Notes: generated by a model not told the origin, from the sequence alone. Positions 48,601-59,973 are shown, numbered from the stretch's first letter. The stretch: DNA of 64,000 bases from Piper betle (GCA_033002965.1 JAURVB010013838.1:62001-126000), one strand, 5' to 3'. A program made the numbers and translations.

Positions 48601-51096
48601 AAGACCTTGAAGAGGAGATGATAATTCTAACTGATTCAAGGAGGGCACAGAATCAGACACAGGAGAATCAAAATTATCATCTTTTGCATCAAAACAAAGA
48701 ACAGGCTTTTGATGCAAATCATCTGAGCCAAGAAAGGCTTTACTGACTGACTCTGTATGGACTATATTCCAGAGATATCCGGGCCATTGTCAACATTTAG
48801 ATTGTCTTCAATAGTTTGCGGAACATCTTTAGGAAGATTACTACAGTCAAACCCAGGATCAGAATCACTTTGTACACCTTTATGTGTAAGAGATGATGGG
48901 ATATCTTCAGTCAAAGCCATATAAACAATGATCACCTATGATGTCATCCGGAAGCTCACCTCCGATTGGCTCCAAACCACCTGAATCTAAGCCATGGTCA
49001 GTACTATGAAAACCTCTTTCAGAAACCAAAAGATGGTTGGCAGTAGATTGGCCTAAATCAATAGTTTCACAACCTGGTCCTGCTTTAATTAATTGCTCCA
49101 CACCATTATTTTCATTCTGAAGAACACCACTGTACAAAGTAGGACCAACAAGAAAACCCTGATCAGAAAAAGTGCCAAGTTCATTGCAAATCCTCTTCCG
49201 CAAGGAATAATAGTGGGTGCGCACAGAATCCACATTCCTTTTGCAACTGTTCCCTTCCTTTCTTCTTGAACTAAAAAATTTGACTGTTTTTTGTAAAGCT
49301 GACGAGCAGCTGGTTCCAGAAGCAGTATTTGCTCAGCAACGTTGGATGCAACTGACTCATCATAAAGTAGAGAGTGCCACCTATCCTGCAATTCTCTAAT
49401 TGTAAACTTGCGAGAGAACAGAACTGCGCCTTTTGCAAGAGACTCTAGTGAAGCACCCGCCTACAAGAAAGTGACTCCCATACAAAACAGCATGATGACA
49501 GAAAGCAGACAGAAAAAATTAAGAAACAAATAAGTTAAAATTAAGACGTCACAGTTTGAAATCAGGTTGGTCAGGTACCTGACTCTAACCAGTTCCAGTC
49601 ATAGAGCAGTCCACACCTTAAAGCCCCTCTGAGTAAGGTTTTAAGTTATTTCCGTTTAACCAAACCATTACTCTATCTGATCCAACTGGCCTATACTTTG
49701 GTGTTGATTTCAGACTACGATACAGAAAACTGAATTCAAAGATTTTGCTTCTGCAATTATATTAAAACAACTGCCTCAAAGTTAATCATTTGAGGCACTT
49801 TTTGTCCAACCTCATTTTTCTTATCATTAGTAATTACACATAAGTATTGGCTTCAGAAAAATTGCTCATTGACTTACTGTATCAGTCGAACCCAGAATTA
49901 TTATATAGCCAAACAAAGTCACTGTCTAGCTGAAACTCAATATGTCGATTCATTCAATGTTGTAGAATGGCCTGAGCCAAGGTTTTCCTTCTAAGGTCTT
50001 TTAATCATCTTGTGACTACTACTGATACTAGATCTCGCTAAGATTTTTACCAAAATTTCCACGATATCTCCAAGCTTTCCTCAAAAAAGAAAAAGAAACA
50101 AATAAAAAAGAAGTTGCAATCTCGTCTGGATAGATTTTCTGTTACTGAGATTGCTAAACTTGTCTGAAGTTAAAGAAAAGCAGGAAACTAAAGTAATCTA
50201 CGAGCAATGTGATTATACACCAAAGTGCTGTATATTTAGCAAAATGGCGTAATCACCATTTGGAAGTTGCAATTTCATTTGGATAGATCTCGTTTCTGGT
50301 GACTGCAAAGCTCATCTAAAGCTAATGAAGGTAGAAACCTCCACCAATCTAGAAGCAAGTGCCATAATCATCATTTGTGGTGAGAAAGTAGGCTCCACAA
50401 TATTACTAACATCCTACTATAAAACACCAGTCGTATCACAAGCATAGCACGCTCAAATCAAGGAAGAGGAATACTGATAAAGACAAGATAAACTTTACAT
50501 CCCGCCACCTGACAAGCTTGAACTTTATGTAGCCTAGTTAAATCGATTGAGCTACGAGTGATCATGCAAAGAACAAGAGACACCGGTCATATGCTTTTAC
50601 AACCACACCCATGCTCCACAACCATCTCGCACAGAGCTTTACATGGTTGAACAATAGTTACCACAAAGCAATAGTTCAAAAACAACTCTTTTCTTGCACA
50701 TTATCAGAAGACGACATGATTTTTAGAGACAGGGCACTAAAGAGTCATCATGGTACAAGATAGATTGAACAACAACGCCTAATAGCAAGACGTATAAGTT
50801 CGTCTCCCTTCCAATGCGGTACACAATTTGTTCAACACACACCCAATCAACACAATAACAACCTATCAACCTCAAATCAGCGACCAAGACGAGGACTTTA
50901 TAACTAAAATCGCATCAACCAATCAAACGACACAACTAAACAATCAATGAACAGCAACAAACACGCAAAAGAAACCAAGAAAACCTCAACAAAAAAAAAA
51001 AACAAGAAAAGCAAAAAGTATGAGCACCTCGACAGCGTTCTTGAGCAAGAGGTCGTCTTCAGGGTGCCAATGAGACAGCGGGGCGAGGGCCCCCAT
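42670..51096 (-). pseudogene. MCRS1-like FHA-domain gene, frame-broken in exon 2
   Basis: Relative of microspherule protein 1, a nuclear FHA protein linked in animals to NSL/INO80 complexes; the plant role is less clear. Minus-strand exons: 51096-51028, 49460-47526, 46728-46674, 46289-46141, 45463-45377, 43427-43299, 42810-42670. Seen: MGALAPLSHWHPEDDLLLKN start, MCRS_N domain (KFTIRELQDRWHSLLYDES), the DSDVPYFSDVEAM and ILDMDLDPYD block, and an FHA core (LIGRATDDVNVDIDL, NKVSRRQ, LTNLGKHPISVN). The C-terminal exons are intact and phase-correct. Exon 2 however changes frame four times: near 49245-49262 (one base short), 48913-48915 (one extra in a T run on the coding strand), about 48764-48770 (one short) and 48368-48373 (one extra in a T run). 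The net is zero, so exon 2 is 1935 nt, exactly 645 codons, but internal stops result. Either a young pseudogene or base-calling errors. Confidence 0.8.
44200..45304 (+). mobile_element. Internally deleted copia relic in MCRS1-like intron
   Basis: Right LTR 45061-45304 starts TGTAGAAG and ends TTTTCACA, just after a polypurine tract (GAGGGGGAG, 45052-45060). A left LTR copy ends at 44445 and shares CTTTTATAAATATAG and TTGGAAGCTGTTCACG with the right one; its left end is diverged. ACTATCAGAGCC follows the left copy as a primer-binding site. The only coding trace is the end of RNase H at about 44941-45062 (QMADLLTKALPTPRHRELKS). It lies in the intron between 45377 and 43427, opposite to the host gene. 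Confidence 0.85.
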
Positions 51097-52522
51097 GGCT
51101 CCGCCCACTCCTCCCTCGACCACCGCCGCACAGTGCGAAGCCGCCAAGGCAGCGGCCAAAGATGGAATCTTTATGGCCCACAGAAGACGCCGAGATCGCC
51201 CAAAGCGCTAGCACCAAGCCTAGGAGAGGACCGGCGGCGGCGGGCGGTGGTGGTGGCGGCCGTGTTGGGAGGAGGGGGTAAGAGAAAAGGCGAAGATATA
51301 TGAATTTACGTTTTTACCCCTGTCAATTTTGGTGCGCTTTGATTAAGAACCAAAGATATGCTTAATTAGTATCGAATGAGAGATTTTTAAGACATAATAA
51401 TGTTTTGATTATGAAATTGTTTAAAAAGTGCATTTTAATGTTCAGGGGATTAATTTTATATTTTTAAAATTACATTTTATTTTATATTTTGAAAAAAAAA
51501 CTAGATTTTGTTTGTTTATTTTCTTAATTTTCCTTTTCATTTTCTTAATTTTTTTTTCCGTTGTCTTGCTTTCACGAACTATATAATTCGGCTTTTTTTT
51601 AGTTCTTTCCACTTTAATTGTATTTTGTCGATTCTTATTATAACTCTTTTCTCTTTGTTTGGCTTGTGATTAAAAGAACAGAAAAATTACTGCTCTACAA
51701 CCAATTATCTTTTAACATGTCGTTATCTCAAATTAATAATTACATTTGATACCATGGGGGAAAAAACTAGAGAATAACATAATTTTAACCCAAAAATAAT
51801 TTCTTTATTGTGATCAAAATTTAGTCATAAAGATGTTGGCCCGTGATGGTGTTAGATTAGAGATTGTGTTAAAAAAAGAAGTTATAGCTACAGACAATCT
51901 GGTCTGAGTGTTGGGTAAAGGATGCAAGCTCCTCAAGCAGCTTCCAACTCATTGACTATGACTCTCAGTTATTCCAAACACAAGAACAGGAAAGTGGAAG
52001 CAGCATCTTTTTATCTTTGCACAAAGCTTTGGCAAGAAAAGAAGAAACAGACAAGCTCAAGCACAGATTTGTGATCCCTTGGTGAAGTACAAAATCCAAA
52101 CAATGCACATGAAAATGTCTGATTGATATGCATATCCTTGTGGGGTACCTGCAAACTGAAAATCCTAGCATGTTACAGACAAGTTTCTTCAATGATGAAA
52201 TGGAAACTTGCATATGTCAAGTTTCAATTTACCCAGCTTTCTATATCTTGAACACTCCTCTTAATCAGTGAGAACTAATTTGGAATGTCATGTGCTTGTT
52301 TGGAAGCTGTTCTTGCAATTCTTTCACGTTGGTTTATCTGTAATAATTGGGAGAGCCAATCTTACATTAACATCTAGATCACTCAATACAATAGTTAACA
52401 TATATGATATATAGTTTGTCTTAACAAATATCAAATGCTAACATCATGAACAGACATCTTTTGGAGTCAAAATCATTCATTTAACATCTATTAAATTTTT
52501 ATCAGACTCCAAGCATTTGGGT
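51097..52522. other. Intergenic region between two minus-strand genes
   Basis: The GC-rich leader and promoter of the MCRS1-like gene (about 51097-51300) give way to AT-rich spacer, then the 3' region of the MADS-box gene. No coding or repeat structure is seen. Confidence 0.5.
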
Positions 52523-53882
52523 CTAGATTTGCAGGTCATGAACTCTACATGAAGCATCATGGATGTTTTGGTGATAAGACTGTCCATGAAATGGAGTGAT
52601 TTGGGAAGCTTGATTTGCCAGTTTGAAGGCGGCCTTGTGATAAGTTTCTTCTCCATTGTTTTCCATGAATCCATGATAAGTCCTGCATTTCTCTTGCACT
52701 GTCATATTTTCCTGCATATATCAATTCGTGTTGATAATTAGTTTAATATGTTTCATCAATTAATACTCGGGGGATTCTAGAGAAAGAAAATATGCTAATA
52801 TGTCTACCAGATGTTGAAGTTGCTGGTATTCTTTTAGCAGGTTATTAACCTGCAACATGTATTTTTATATAACTCAAAAATACCCATTTAGAAAAGTTAA
52901 TGAAGTAGAATCATCAATAAGACAATTTGTATAAAGTAGTAAAAAAATTGTAGGAACTAACAACCTTTTTTTGCATCTTGCTTGTTTCATTCTTAATCTT
53001 ATTCATCTGCAACATTGAAGACATAAAATTGGAAATCAAAACTTAAAGTTTGTAAAAGAGATACTTTTAGTAATCCAATGGGAAAATGCTGCAAGAAAAC
53101 CCAATGCATGTGTAAAAAAAGTATCAATGCAAATTGCTATGAAGTTTGATCTAAGTAATTACCTTCAACTCACCAATGACATTCATTGCTGCATCCATAT
53201 TTTGCTCAAGATCGCACAGTTCATTATGTGTAAGGTCTCCAAGATCCTCACCGATTCTTTGCCTACATGGACATTCTTCTTCACTTTCGATGCCAGTTTT
53301 ACAGTTTTTGTTCTGAATTCATAACTTTAATAATAAAAATGGAAGATGCTATTTACCTTATCCTCTTCTTAATGCTCTCATTTTGCTTCATCAGAGCCTT
53401 CAATTCATTTTGCATTTTCTGCATGATCCACAAATTAAAAGAACAAAAGACTACAAGCTATCACTAATTATAAAAATGCAATATGACCATATCAAGCAAG
53501 TGTAAAAATATATAAAAATGTGAAAAAAGTGTAGTAAATAGAATACCTCATAGCGGCTGTTCCACAGATCTTCCCCACGGATCTGTTGGTACTGATCATA
53601 AATCTCCTTGTGCCTAACATGAACAAGTTCCAACCTTAATATATACAATAGTATTAACAAATTATTGAACAAACCAATTTCGACGTACGAGGAAGAGGGG
53701 CTAAAGTACTCATGAGGCCTTCTAGCAGAGCTGTTGGAGATCATTATAATGGAGACCTTGGCATCACACAGGACAGTGAGTTCATGAGCTTTCTTGAACA
53801 GCCCATTTTTCCTCTTGGAGTAGGTGACCTGCCTGTTGGTCGGGTTCTCAATCTTCTTGATCTCAATCTTCCCCCTACCCAT
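52523..53882 (-). CDS. AP3: B-class MADS-box factor, AP3/DEF lineage
   Basis: A MIKC-type MADS-domain transcription factor. AP3/DEF proteins specify petals and stamens as obligate partners of PI/GLO. Exons on the minus strand: 53882-53689, 53613-53547, 53418-53357, 53262-53163, 53006-52965, 52849-52808, 52711-52523. All phases fit and sum to 231 residues, the usual size and the usual seven-exon MIKC layout with 62/100/42/42-nt K-box exons. Seen: MADS domain ([20 protein letters not shown], then [20 protein letters not shown]), the AP3-lineage HEYFSPS and IYDQYQQI segments, a K domain ([20 protein letters not shown]) and a tail ending CRVHDLQI, resembling the paleoAP3 motif HDLRLA; I see no euAP3 motif. 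The residues SSARRP between the MADS and I regions are unusual. The PI-derived motif is weak. Start ATG at 53882 is the family start. AP3 lineage is the best fit, subtype uncertain. Confidence 0.88.
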
Positions 53883-54284
53883 GAATGGACTGTTAAGGGA
53901 GAACCCAAGTAGAAGGAGAGGGATAAGAACAAGATGGATAGTAGTAGTAGTAGGGAAGTGAAGAAGGACGTATGTGGGGAAGGCAAAAGAAGGTAGTCTA
54001 AAGCTAAAGGCTTGGTAAAGATGGTGCAGTTTCCCGAAAGGTGAAAGAAAAACACAGATCTGTTGACGTTGTAGTCTCTTGCTGTTTTAAGAATCTGTCG
54101 ATTCAGAGGCCTTGCACTTGTCCAACAGTTTCAATATTACACTTCGTACAATAAACATGGAAGTGTCGTATAAACAACCGGAATTGTTGGTTAAGGCGCC
54201 TTCATATTATTATTATTATCGTTGTTATTAGTGTACTTGCTTCAACGACATGGTCTCGAGGAGTAACCGGGGACATGTTGTCCG

Positions 54285-54450
54285 ATGATGAGCAGTAGCA
54301 TCATATTCACCCCCATCAACATGTGGTGTTTTTGGGTGGGGGACATGTCACATGTGGTCCGATGATGAACAGTTGCATCATGTTCACCCCCATCAACTTG
54401 TTCAACTCTTTGGGTATTTTACAATGGTGTTTTTGGGTGGGGGTGAATGC
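54285..54450. repeat. Imperfect tandem duplication, about 80 bp
   Basis: Two copies share GTCCGATGATGA, CAGTTGCATCAT/CAGTAGCATCAT, TTCACCCCCATCAAC and GGTGTTTTTGGGTGGGGG (one near 54290-54350, the next near 54356-54450). It lies upstream of the MADS-box gene. Confidence 0.8.
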
Positions 54451-54477
54451 CGTCTAGATTATTTTTAGAACCATATT

Positions 54478-54595
54478 TAGCTCCGTCCGGGAGCGACGCC
54501 GGTGGAGACGCCGTGCGTATCCACCGTCGATCATCCCGGGAATCGACGGTGGAGACGCACGGCGTCTCCACCGGCGTCGCTCCCAGGTGGAGCTA
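54478..54595. repeat. Near-perfect 118-bp hairpin element
   Basis: Arms of about 55 bp (54478-54532 and 54541-54595) are reverse complements with about four mismatches, ends TAGCTCC/GGAGCTA, loop of 8 nt containing CCCGGG. GC-rich in an AT-rich region, with core GGTGGAGACGCCGTGCGT. MITE-like or a potential small-RNA hairpin. It is about 600 bp before the MADS-box ATG. Confidence 0.9.
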
Positions 54596-54836
54596 AAATT
54601 TTTTCTTATTTTTAATATGCACTTGCAAAATTTTATCAGGGAAACAATTTGTAAAAGAAATAAATTAACTTTGGAAGACAAAAGTTTTCTAGGAAAAAAT
54701 AGTCATCTAATTTGACATGAATTTGTACTGTATTAAAATGATTAAAGTTTATCAGAAGATTTTTAATATATGGTGACTGTTTTATCCAAAGATTTATGAT
54801 GCAATGATAAGTTAATGAAATTTACATGAAAAATTT

Positions 54837-54926
54837 TTGGCTCCTCCCCATGGAGACGCCCATGGGGACTCCATCCATCCCCATCATTGATTCTCATGGT
54901 TGGCGTCCACATGGGGAGGAGCCAGA
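54837..54926. repeat. Second, related hairpin element
   Basis: Arms with TGGCTCCTCCCCATG and CATGGGGAGGAGCCA, continuing into GACGCC/GGCGTC with two mismatches, enclose a C-rich loop. It resembles the first hairpin in its end (GGCTCC/AGCTCC) and the shared GAGACGCC word, so both may belong to one family. Confidence 0.75.
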
Positions 54927-54930
54927 ACCT

Positions 54931-56972
54931 GCTCAATTTACAGACCGAGTTCCTAAAGAAGCTCCAAGGTAGTACTGCAACTAGTGGCTGGAACTCTTTC
55001 TAATGTTAGAATTATGAACTATTATGCTAATATATTTGATCATCCATTACCAAAAGTAAGGATTCCATTTTAGGACGTAAAAGACGAGAAATTGCTGGTT
55101 ATGGACCAGATATATTTTTGATACATGGCATTGTAAGAAAGAAGCTTCTATGAGACCTCAGGATAGTTTAATGGTCTGTCAAATGATACCTGTTCTGCAA
55201 GAAAAGGCTCATGCACTGAACATTGTGCTTTCACGCACGAAGAAATTGAAGATCTCGAATCAATAATTTGTGTTTCAGAATTCTGAAGAACAATCATGGA
55301 AGTTTCTGGTTCAACTTTCTCACCTGTCTCTGTGAACTTTCACAACTATGGTAAATGAAACATTGTCCTTATTTAGCTCAAAGACTAGTCAAACAATATA
55401 GACTGTTTTTCGGAAAGTGAACCCACCATGGTTTTTGAGAAAAAAAATGTTGGAAAAGTTTCACCTCCTAACAAAAGTATAAATAGCACATAAACAAGAG
55501 CATTCACAGTTTACTGCTTACACATCTTTTTGAAGAAAAAACTATACTCCACTAGGCCTTATGTTGTTTTAAATGATTATCCATACAACGCCTATCATCC
55601 CAAAATAGCTCAACATACTAATAATATTATCATACACCATCAAGCATAACAACCCAAGTTTCACATAAGAATTAACGTAGTGAAACAACAAAATATGACC
55701 ACATCCAGAAAAACAAAGTAAAGGAAATGTTACCTTGGAAAACAAAAAAATGAGACTACAAGATAAGGGAAACTCAAAGCCTACAAGATCAATAAGAGGT
55801 GTAACAAACTTAGCTCAAGACCGGTAAGAGGTGTAAATTTAAGCTTAAAAGCAGTTGTTACTTGTTACAGTCAATCATTTTCACAACCCTTACCATTCCT
55901 GCTCCCAAGTACAAATCATGTCCTAACCCAGAACATATATATAAAGCTAATAAAACAGTCAAAGCCAAAGACTAGATGACCTTCTTGAAACACCCCCCTT
56001 TTTACTCTGCCTTACAAACCAGTGGTGCAGGACTGATGATTTTTCATGCTTAAAACTTCAGCAACTTCAAGGGAGGCATAAAGACACAAATAAAAACTCC
56101 TTGCAAAACATGGCCAAAGGGGACTTAAGAGTTAAAAACCGACCGCTCCAAAGCAACTTCAGAAATTATAATTGGATTAGAAGATGCATGGCATTCTCTT
56201 CATGTTTTTCATCCTTCAATAGGATGAATGCATAAATTTCTTGCATTGTCAATCAAACACTATTGTTTTTTACCAAAGCAATCAAGACTGTCCCTAACTC
56301 AGAATCCTCCTCCAGAGATAGGAATTTACAATGATAACTATGGGAAGCATATTCTTCGAACATGTTTGAACGTCCACTTTCGAGTTTTAACTACTCCTGT
56401 TTGAGATTGACAAGGCAGAACTTCAATCCAAGTGATTCAGAATGACATTTGCACCAATTAGCCCTATTCTATCCAAGCATACCATCAGTTCAACACCTAA
56501 GATTATAAGCAGAAAAGGCACCATCCTAAGTCAAACACCAAAATAAAAGGTAGGAATTTGCATCCAAATCTATCGACTCCTCAGTTGATACCTGCTTAAA
56601 AGTTCAATTCAATCGCACAAAGGTGAACACACATTCACAAAACAGCTCAAACCAAATATCAATAGATGAATAAACATCAATCTATACAATGTGGTGCCCT
56701 CTACCAAATCACAATAGAGTCATCAACATTGAGCAACAACCAATTTATAAACATAACTTACAATCCAAGTCACAAGCAAGTAATTACAATTAGGGTGTTG
56801 TAATCGTTTTTTCACATGTAGCTATTTCGTCAAATATAAGAACAAAAAACAATTACGCAAACAAGAAAAAGGCAACAAAATTTCCAATCAAGCCCACAAC
56901 TTTGAACCATTCTACTCATTTTCCCTCATCAATCAAACAAGTGAACCCGAGAATTCTCGCAATTTGAACCCA
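54931..56972. other. Intergenic spacer
   Basis: AT-rich sequence with no ORF of family character. The last several hundred bases are probably the 3' untranslated region of the OXLD1-like gene. I see no repeats or RNA gene. Confidence 0.45.
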
Positions 56973-57290
56973 TCATTTCGAATCGGAGCCTTCCAACACC
57001 TTCTTCCTCCGGTTGTTGTACTCCTCCAGCTCGTCGTAGTACACGTCCCACACGCACCGCACGCACCCGCTCCCGCAGCAGTCCCCCGGCATCGGCTTTT
57101 CCGGCGGCTCCTCCATCACCGGCGGCGACGGCGCCGCCGCCTCCTCCTTCGTACGCCCGCCTCCAACGCCGACCTTCTCCGCCTCCACAACATCCTTGGC
57201 GGCGTCCGACGACATCTGGGCGCCCACAGCGCCTCGACGGAGAAGGGGATGGAATCGGAGGCGGCGACCAGCGTCGGCAACGGCGGTCAT
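56973..57290 (-). CDS. Oxidoreductase-like (OXLD1-type) small protein
   Basis: A 105-residue single-exon protein. Its C-terminal half carries the Oxidored-like domain signature PPEKPMPGDCCGSGCVRCVW followed by DVYYDELEEYNNRRK; four closely spaced Cys (CC-x3-C-x2-C) are the family hallmark. OXLD1 proteins are small and mostly mitochondrial; biochemical function is not settled. The N-terminal part (RRLRFHPLLRRGAVG) is basic with Arg and few acidic residues, in keeping with an organelle targeting peptide. The ATG at 57290 is the first in frame with the domain. A longer overlapping frame on the same strand (57414-56929) is an Arg/Gly-rich shadow. Codon usage is GC-rich, like the first exons of neighbouring genes. 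Confidence 0.85.
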   Translation of the reverse strand: MTAVADAGRRLRFHPLLRRGAVGAQMSSDAAKDVVEAEKVGVGGGRTKEEAAAPSPPVMEEPPEKPMPGDCCGSGCVRCVWDVYYDELEEYNNRRKKVLEGSDSK

Positions 57291-57529
57291 GGGCGGCGGC
57301 GCGCCGCCGGCGGCTATGGAAGGGGCATTTATTGGGGAAGGGGAGGCGGTGGGCCCACATGCGGCAAAATTGGTGTGGGGGTAGGAATCTGATGGGCTTT
57401 TCTGATGGGCCCAATGTATACGAGGTGTCTTCTTTTTTATTTTCTTTTTCTTTTTTTTTAGAATGAAGCCAACAAATCTAATCTATTTGTTTTTTTTTTT
57501 TTTGTAAGGTGTGTTTGATTCACTGTTGC

Positions 57530-57710
57530 ACGAATCGGCCGATTTCGTGCGGAATCGGCCGATTTAAATTGGATCGGCGCGATGCCGATCCGATTTCGGG
57601 GCCGACTCGGTCGGCCCCGAATCGGCTTCGAAATCGGCCGAGTTTGGCCGATTCCGACTGATTTAACTCGGAATCGGAATCAGCCGATTTAAATCGGAAT
57701 CGGTTTTTTT
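57530..57710. repeat. Palindromic AATCGGCCGATT cluster
   Basis: The 12-bp palindrome AATCGGCCGATT occurs twice intact at the left, with many shifted versions (AATCGGAATCGG, GGCCGATTCCGA, ATCAGCCGATTTAAAT), and nested larger palindromes GGATCGGC...GCCGATCC and CGGGGCCGA...TCGGCCCCG. The whole 180 bp is a mosaic of this word and its halves. Confidence 0.85.
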
Positions 57711-57808
57711 AATGAAATTACTAAAATACCTTAGGTATAATTTTTATTAAATTATTTAAGCATGGGTAAAATGATAATTTGGATTTTAAAAACCTAAAAT
57801 CAAACCCT

Positions 57809-58075
57809 AGGCTAACAAGTAGGTTGAAGAGACTGAGGTGAGTGCATAGACTCAACAAGACTAGCGTAACAAGTAGGCTGAACCAAGTTGAGTGAGCGCA
57901 TGGACTTAGTCAGAATAAGTGGGTTGAACAAAGTGAGATGAGTGCATAGAGTCAACCAGACTAGGGTAACAAATGGGCTAAAGCAAACCGAGCGAACACA
58001 TGGACTTAACCAAAGTGGGTTAGCAAAGGGGGTGAATTGAGCTGGGCATGGACTTAATTAGATTAGGACCAGATT
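57809..58075. repeat. Degenerate minisatellite, about 50-58 bp unit
   Basis: About five units follow AACAAGTAGGTTGAA...GAGTGCATGGACTTAACCAGA with alternating variants (near 57809, 57868, 57919, 57969 and 58017). Length varies between units. Confidence 0.75.
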
Positions 58076-59681
58076 AGGCTAGCCACTTGACTTAACTAGC
58101 CTAAAAGTATATCGATGATTTAGTGGATCAACTTTATTTAAGTTTTTTCCCAAAGTTCACCAATTTTTAGCTTAACCTCTTCGAAAACCTCTAGTTTGTA
58201 AGTAAAAAATGAAAATAAAAAGTTCTATTTATAAAGGCAGAGGATGTAGCTAATTATAAAGAATGCCTAAGAATATTTTTTTATGCTTGACATTTATACG
58301 TACAAATTTGAGAAATTTTTAATTATCTTTGAAATTTTATTTTAATTTTATCTAAAATTTATTAAAAAATCTAAAATAAATCAAGTGTCCAATGACAAAT
58401 TTGTAAACAATGATAAATTTGTAAATAATTGAATTTATTTAAGATTGCTCCAACATCCATTATATTTCCACCGTTAGGACTTCTAAGTTTAACCTATATA
58501 AGTTATTTCTCTAAAGTTTCACAATATTCAAAATAACTGTTATGAATCATTCTTTTATGAATTGTCAATAAAATATTTATTCGATTCAATTAATTTTATT
58601 TTGCTTTGACATAATTTTTATATTAAACCCTTATCATACATTAAACTAATTAAAACAAATATTTTTATAATTTATATTAAATAAAGTGTTAAAAAAAATG
58701 GATAAGTAAAAACGCCGGAGGATGAAATTTTGTTCATGATCGGCAACCACACGATCTGGACTCTGGACTCCCGCCGCCGACGGCGAACTTTGGCCGCCAG
58801 CGACGGCGACCACTGCAAGGTACTATCTCTTCCTCCTCCATCCCCTCTCCACAACTGCTGCCTTTTTCTCTTCCTTCCTCCGCCTACATTGATGACTCCC
58901 GCTGCCCCTCCACTCATTGCCTCTCCGCAACTGGGTAGGAAATCCGGCCGCGATCTGTGCTACATAATCTCGAATTTTGTTCTTATTTGGAATTGTTTTC
59001 TGGGACTGTATGGGAATGAATTTGCAGTCCTCTAAAGCGAGAGTTTACTTTTTTTTTTAAGTGGGCGGTTGTATTTGCAGGAAATGATTGAATTTCGGGA
59101 AGTGACCCTGATCAAAATGGTGCAGTATGCAGGAAGTTGAATGCTTTTTTTGCTCTTTTTTTTCAAAAAAAAGTTGTTTTGATCATGTCTAATTAGTTTA
59201 TATATAGTCATGTGTTCTAAATTGATTATCATGTGTTTAAACAGTTGGGTGTTTTAACAATGTGTAACTTTTATTCATTTATTAATTCTGAAGTGTGTGT
59301 GTGTGTGTGTGTTCTAAATCAATTATTAGCTTCTTTTTTGTTCCAAGGCGCTTTGTTAGACTGAATTTGGGATTAACATTTAAGTTTGTGTTGTTCAACT
59401 TCTGTTATGATTAAATCTGAAATTTTCAATAAGTTTGTGTTCGAACTTTCAAGTTTGGCCTTTTATTGGGCTAAATCTAAAATTTACACACATTTCCAAA
59501 GGTCGATCTTTAGTTCGATGAAGTCTAACAGTTGTATTAAAATTAACGTGCATTTCCAAGGTTGAGTTGTACGTATTTTCTTGTCCCAATTGAGTTTATG
59601 ATATGCAATGTTTTGCTTAAATAATGGTCGATGTGCATTGAGTGATGGCTGGGTTGACAATCTTCTATTTCAGCATTTGCC
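58076..59681. other. Spacer and putative spliced leader of the PPR locus
   Basis: AT-rich spacer to about 58690, then a GC-rich patch (58730-58820) that could be a 5'-UTR exon ending CTGCAAG before GTACTATC. The next plausible acceptor is TATTTCAG at 59665-59673, just before the 70-codon ORF. A (GT)n run sits at about 59295-59311. The leader model is inference. Confidence 0.4.
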
Positions 59682-59894
59682 ATGGATTTGGAGAAAGATC
59701 AAGGCAGAGATGATGAATTTGTGGAGGGAAATTGCTCCTGCTGTGTTGTAGCCCTTTGTCCATGTCTGGTGATCTTCAGCTTTGTACTAATTGTCATTTT
59801 CATTGTTCTTGTGGTGAAGTTCCATCTTTTCTGCCACACACCTCTTCATGGTCTTCAGAGTTTAATCTCCAAGAAAGAGTGTCACTCTTCGTGA
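59682..59894 (+). CDS. Short single-pass membrane ORF upstream of PPR gene
   Basis: Seventy residues: an acidic start (MDLEKDQGRDDEFVEG), a cysteine-rich stretch (NCSCCVVALCPC), one strongly hydrophobic helix (about residues 27-47, VIFSFVLIVIFIVLVVKF) and a short tail with two further Cys/His positions. I do not recognise a family. It ends 79 bases before the PPR start, on the same strand but in another frame, and follows a good acceptor site at about 59673. It could be a separate small gene, or a peptide-encoding upstream ORF on the PPR mRNA. The amphipathic, non-random layout favours a real peptide, but there is no homology evidence. Confidence 0.55.
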   Translation: MDLEKDQGRDDEFVEGNCSCCVVALCPCLVIFSFVLIVIFIVLVVKFHLFCHTPLHGLQSLISKKECHSS

Positions 59895-59973
59895 ATGATG
59901 TTAGCCGTTAATGGTGCTTAGCGCTGTTAAATCTGAAAACACTTGTTGGTTGATGGCATGTTAATTGGGGATC

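Noticed and set aside
54471..54480. CCATATTTAG as a possible CArG box for the MADS gene
   Set aside because: Departs from CC(A/T)6GG and overlaps the hairpin edge; too weak to call.
56929..57414. 161-codon minus-strand ORF overlapping the OXLD1-like gene
   Set aside because: Different frame from the CC-x3-C-x2-C domain and Gly/Arg-rich; shadow of the real frame.
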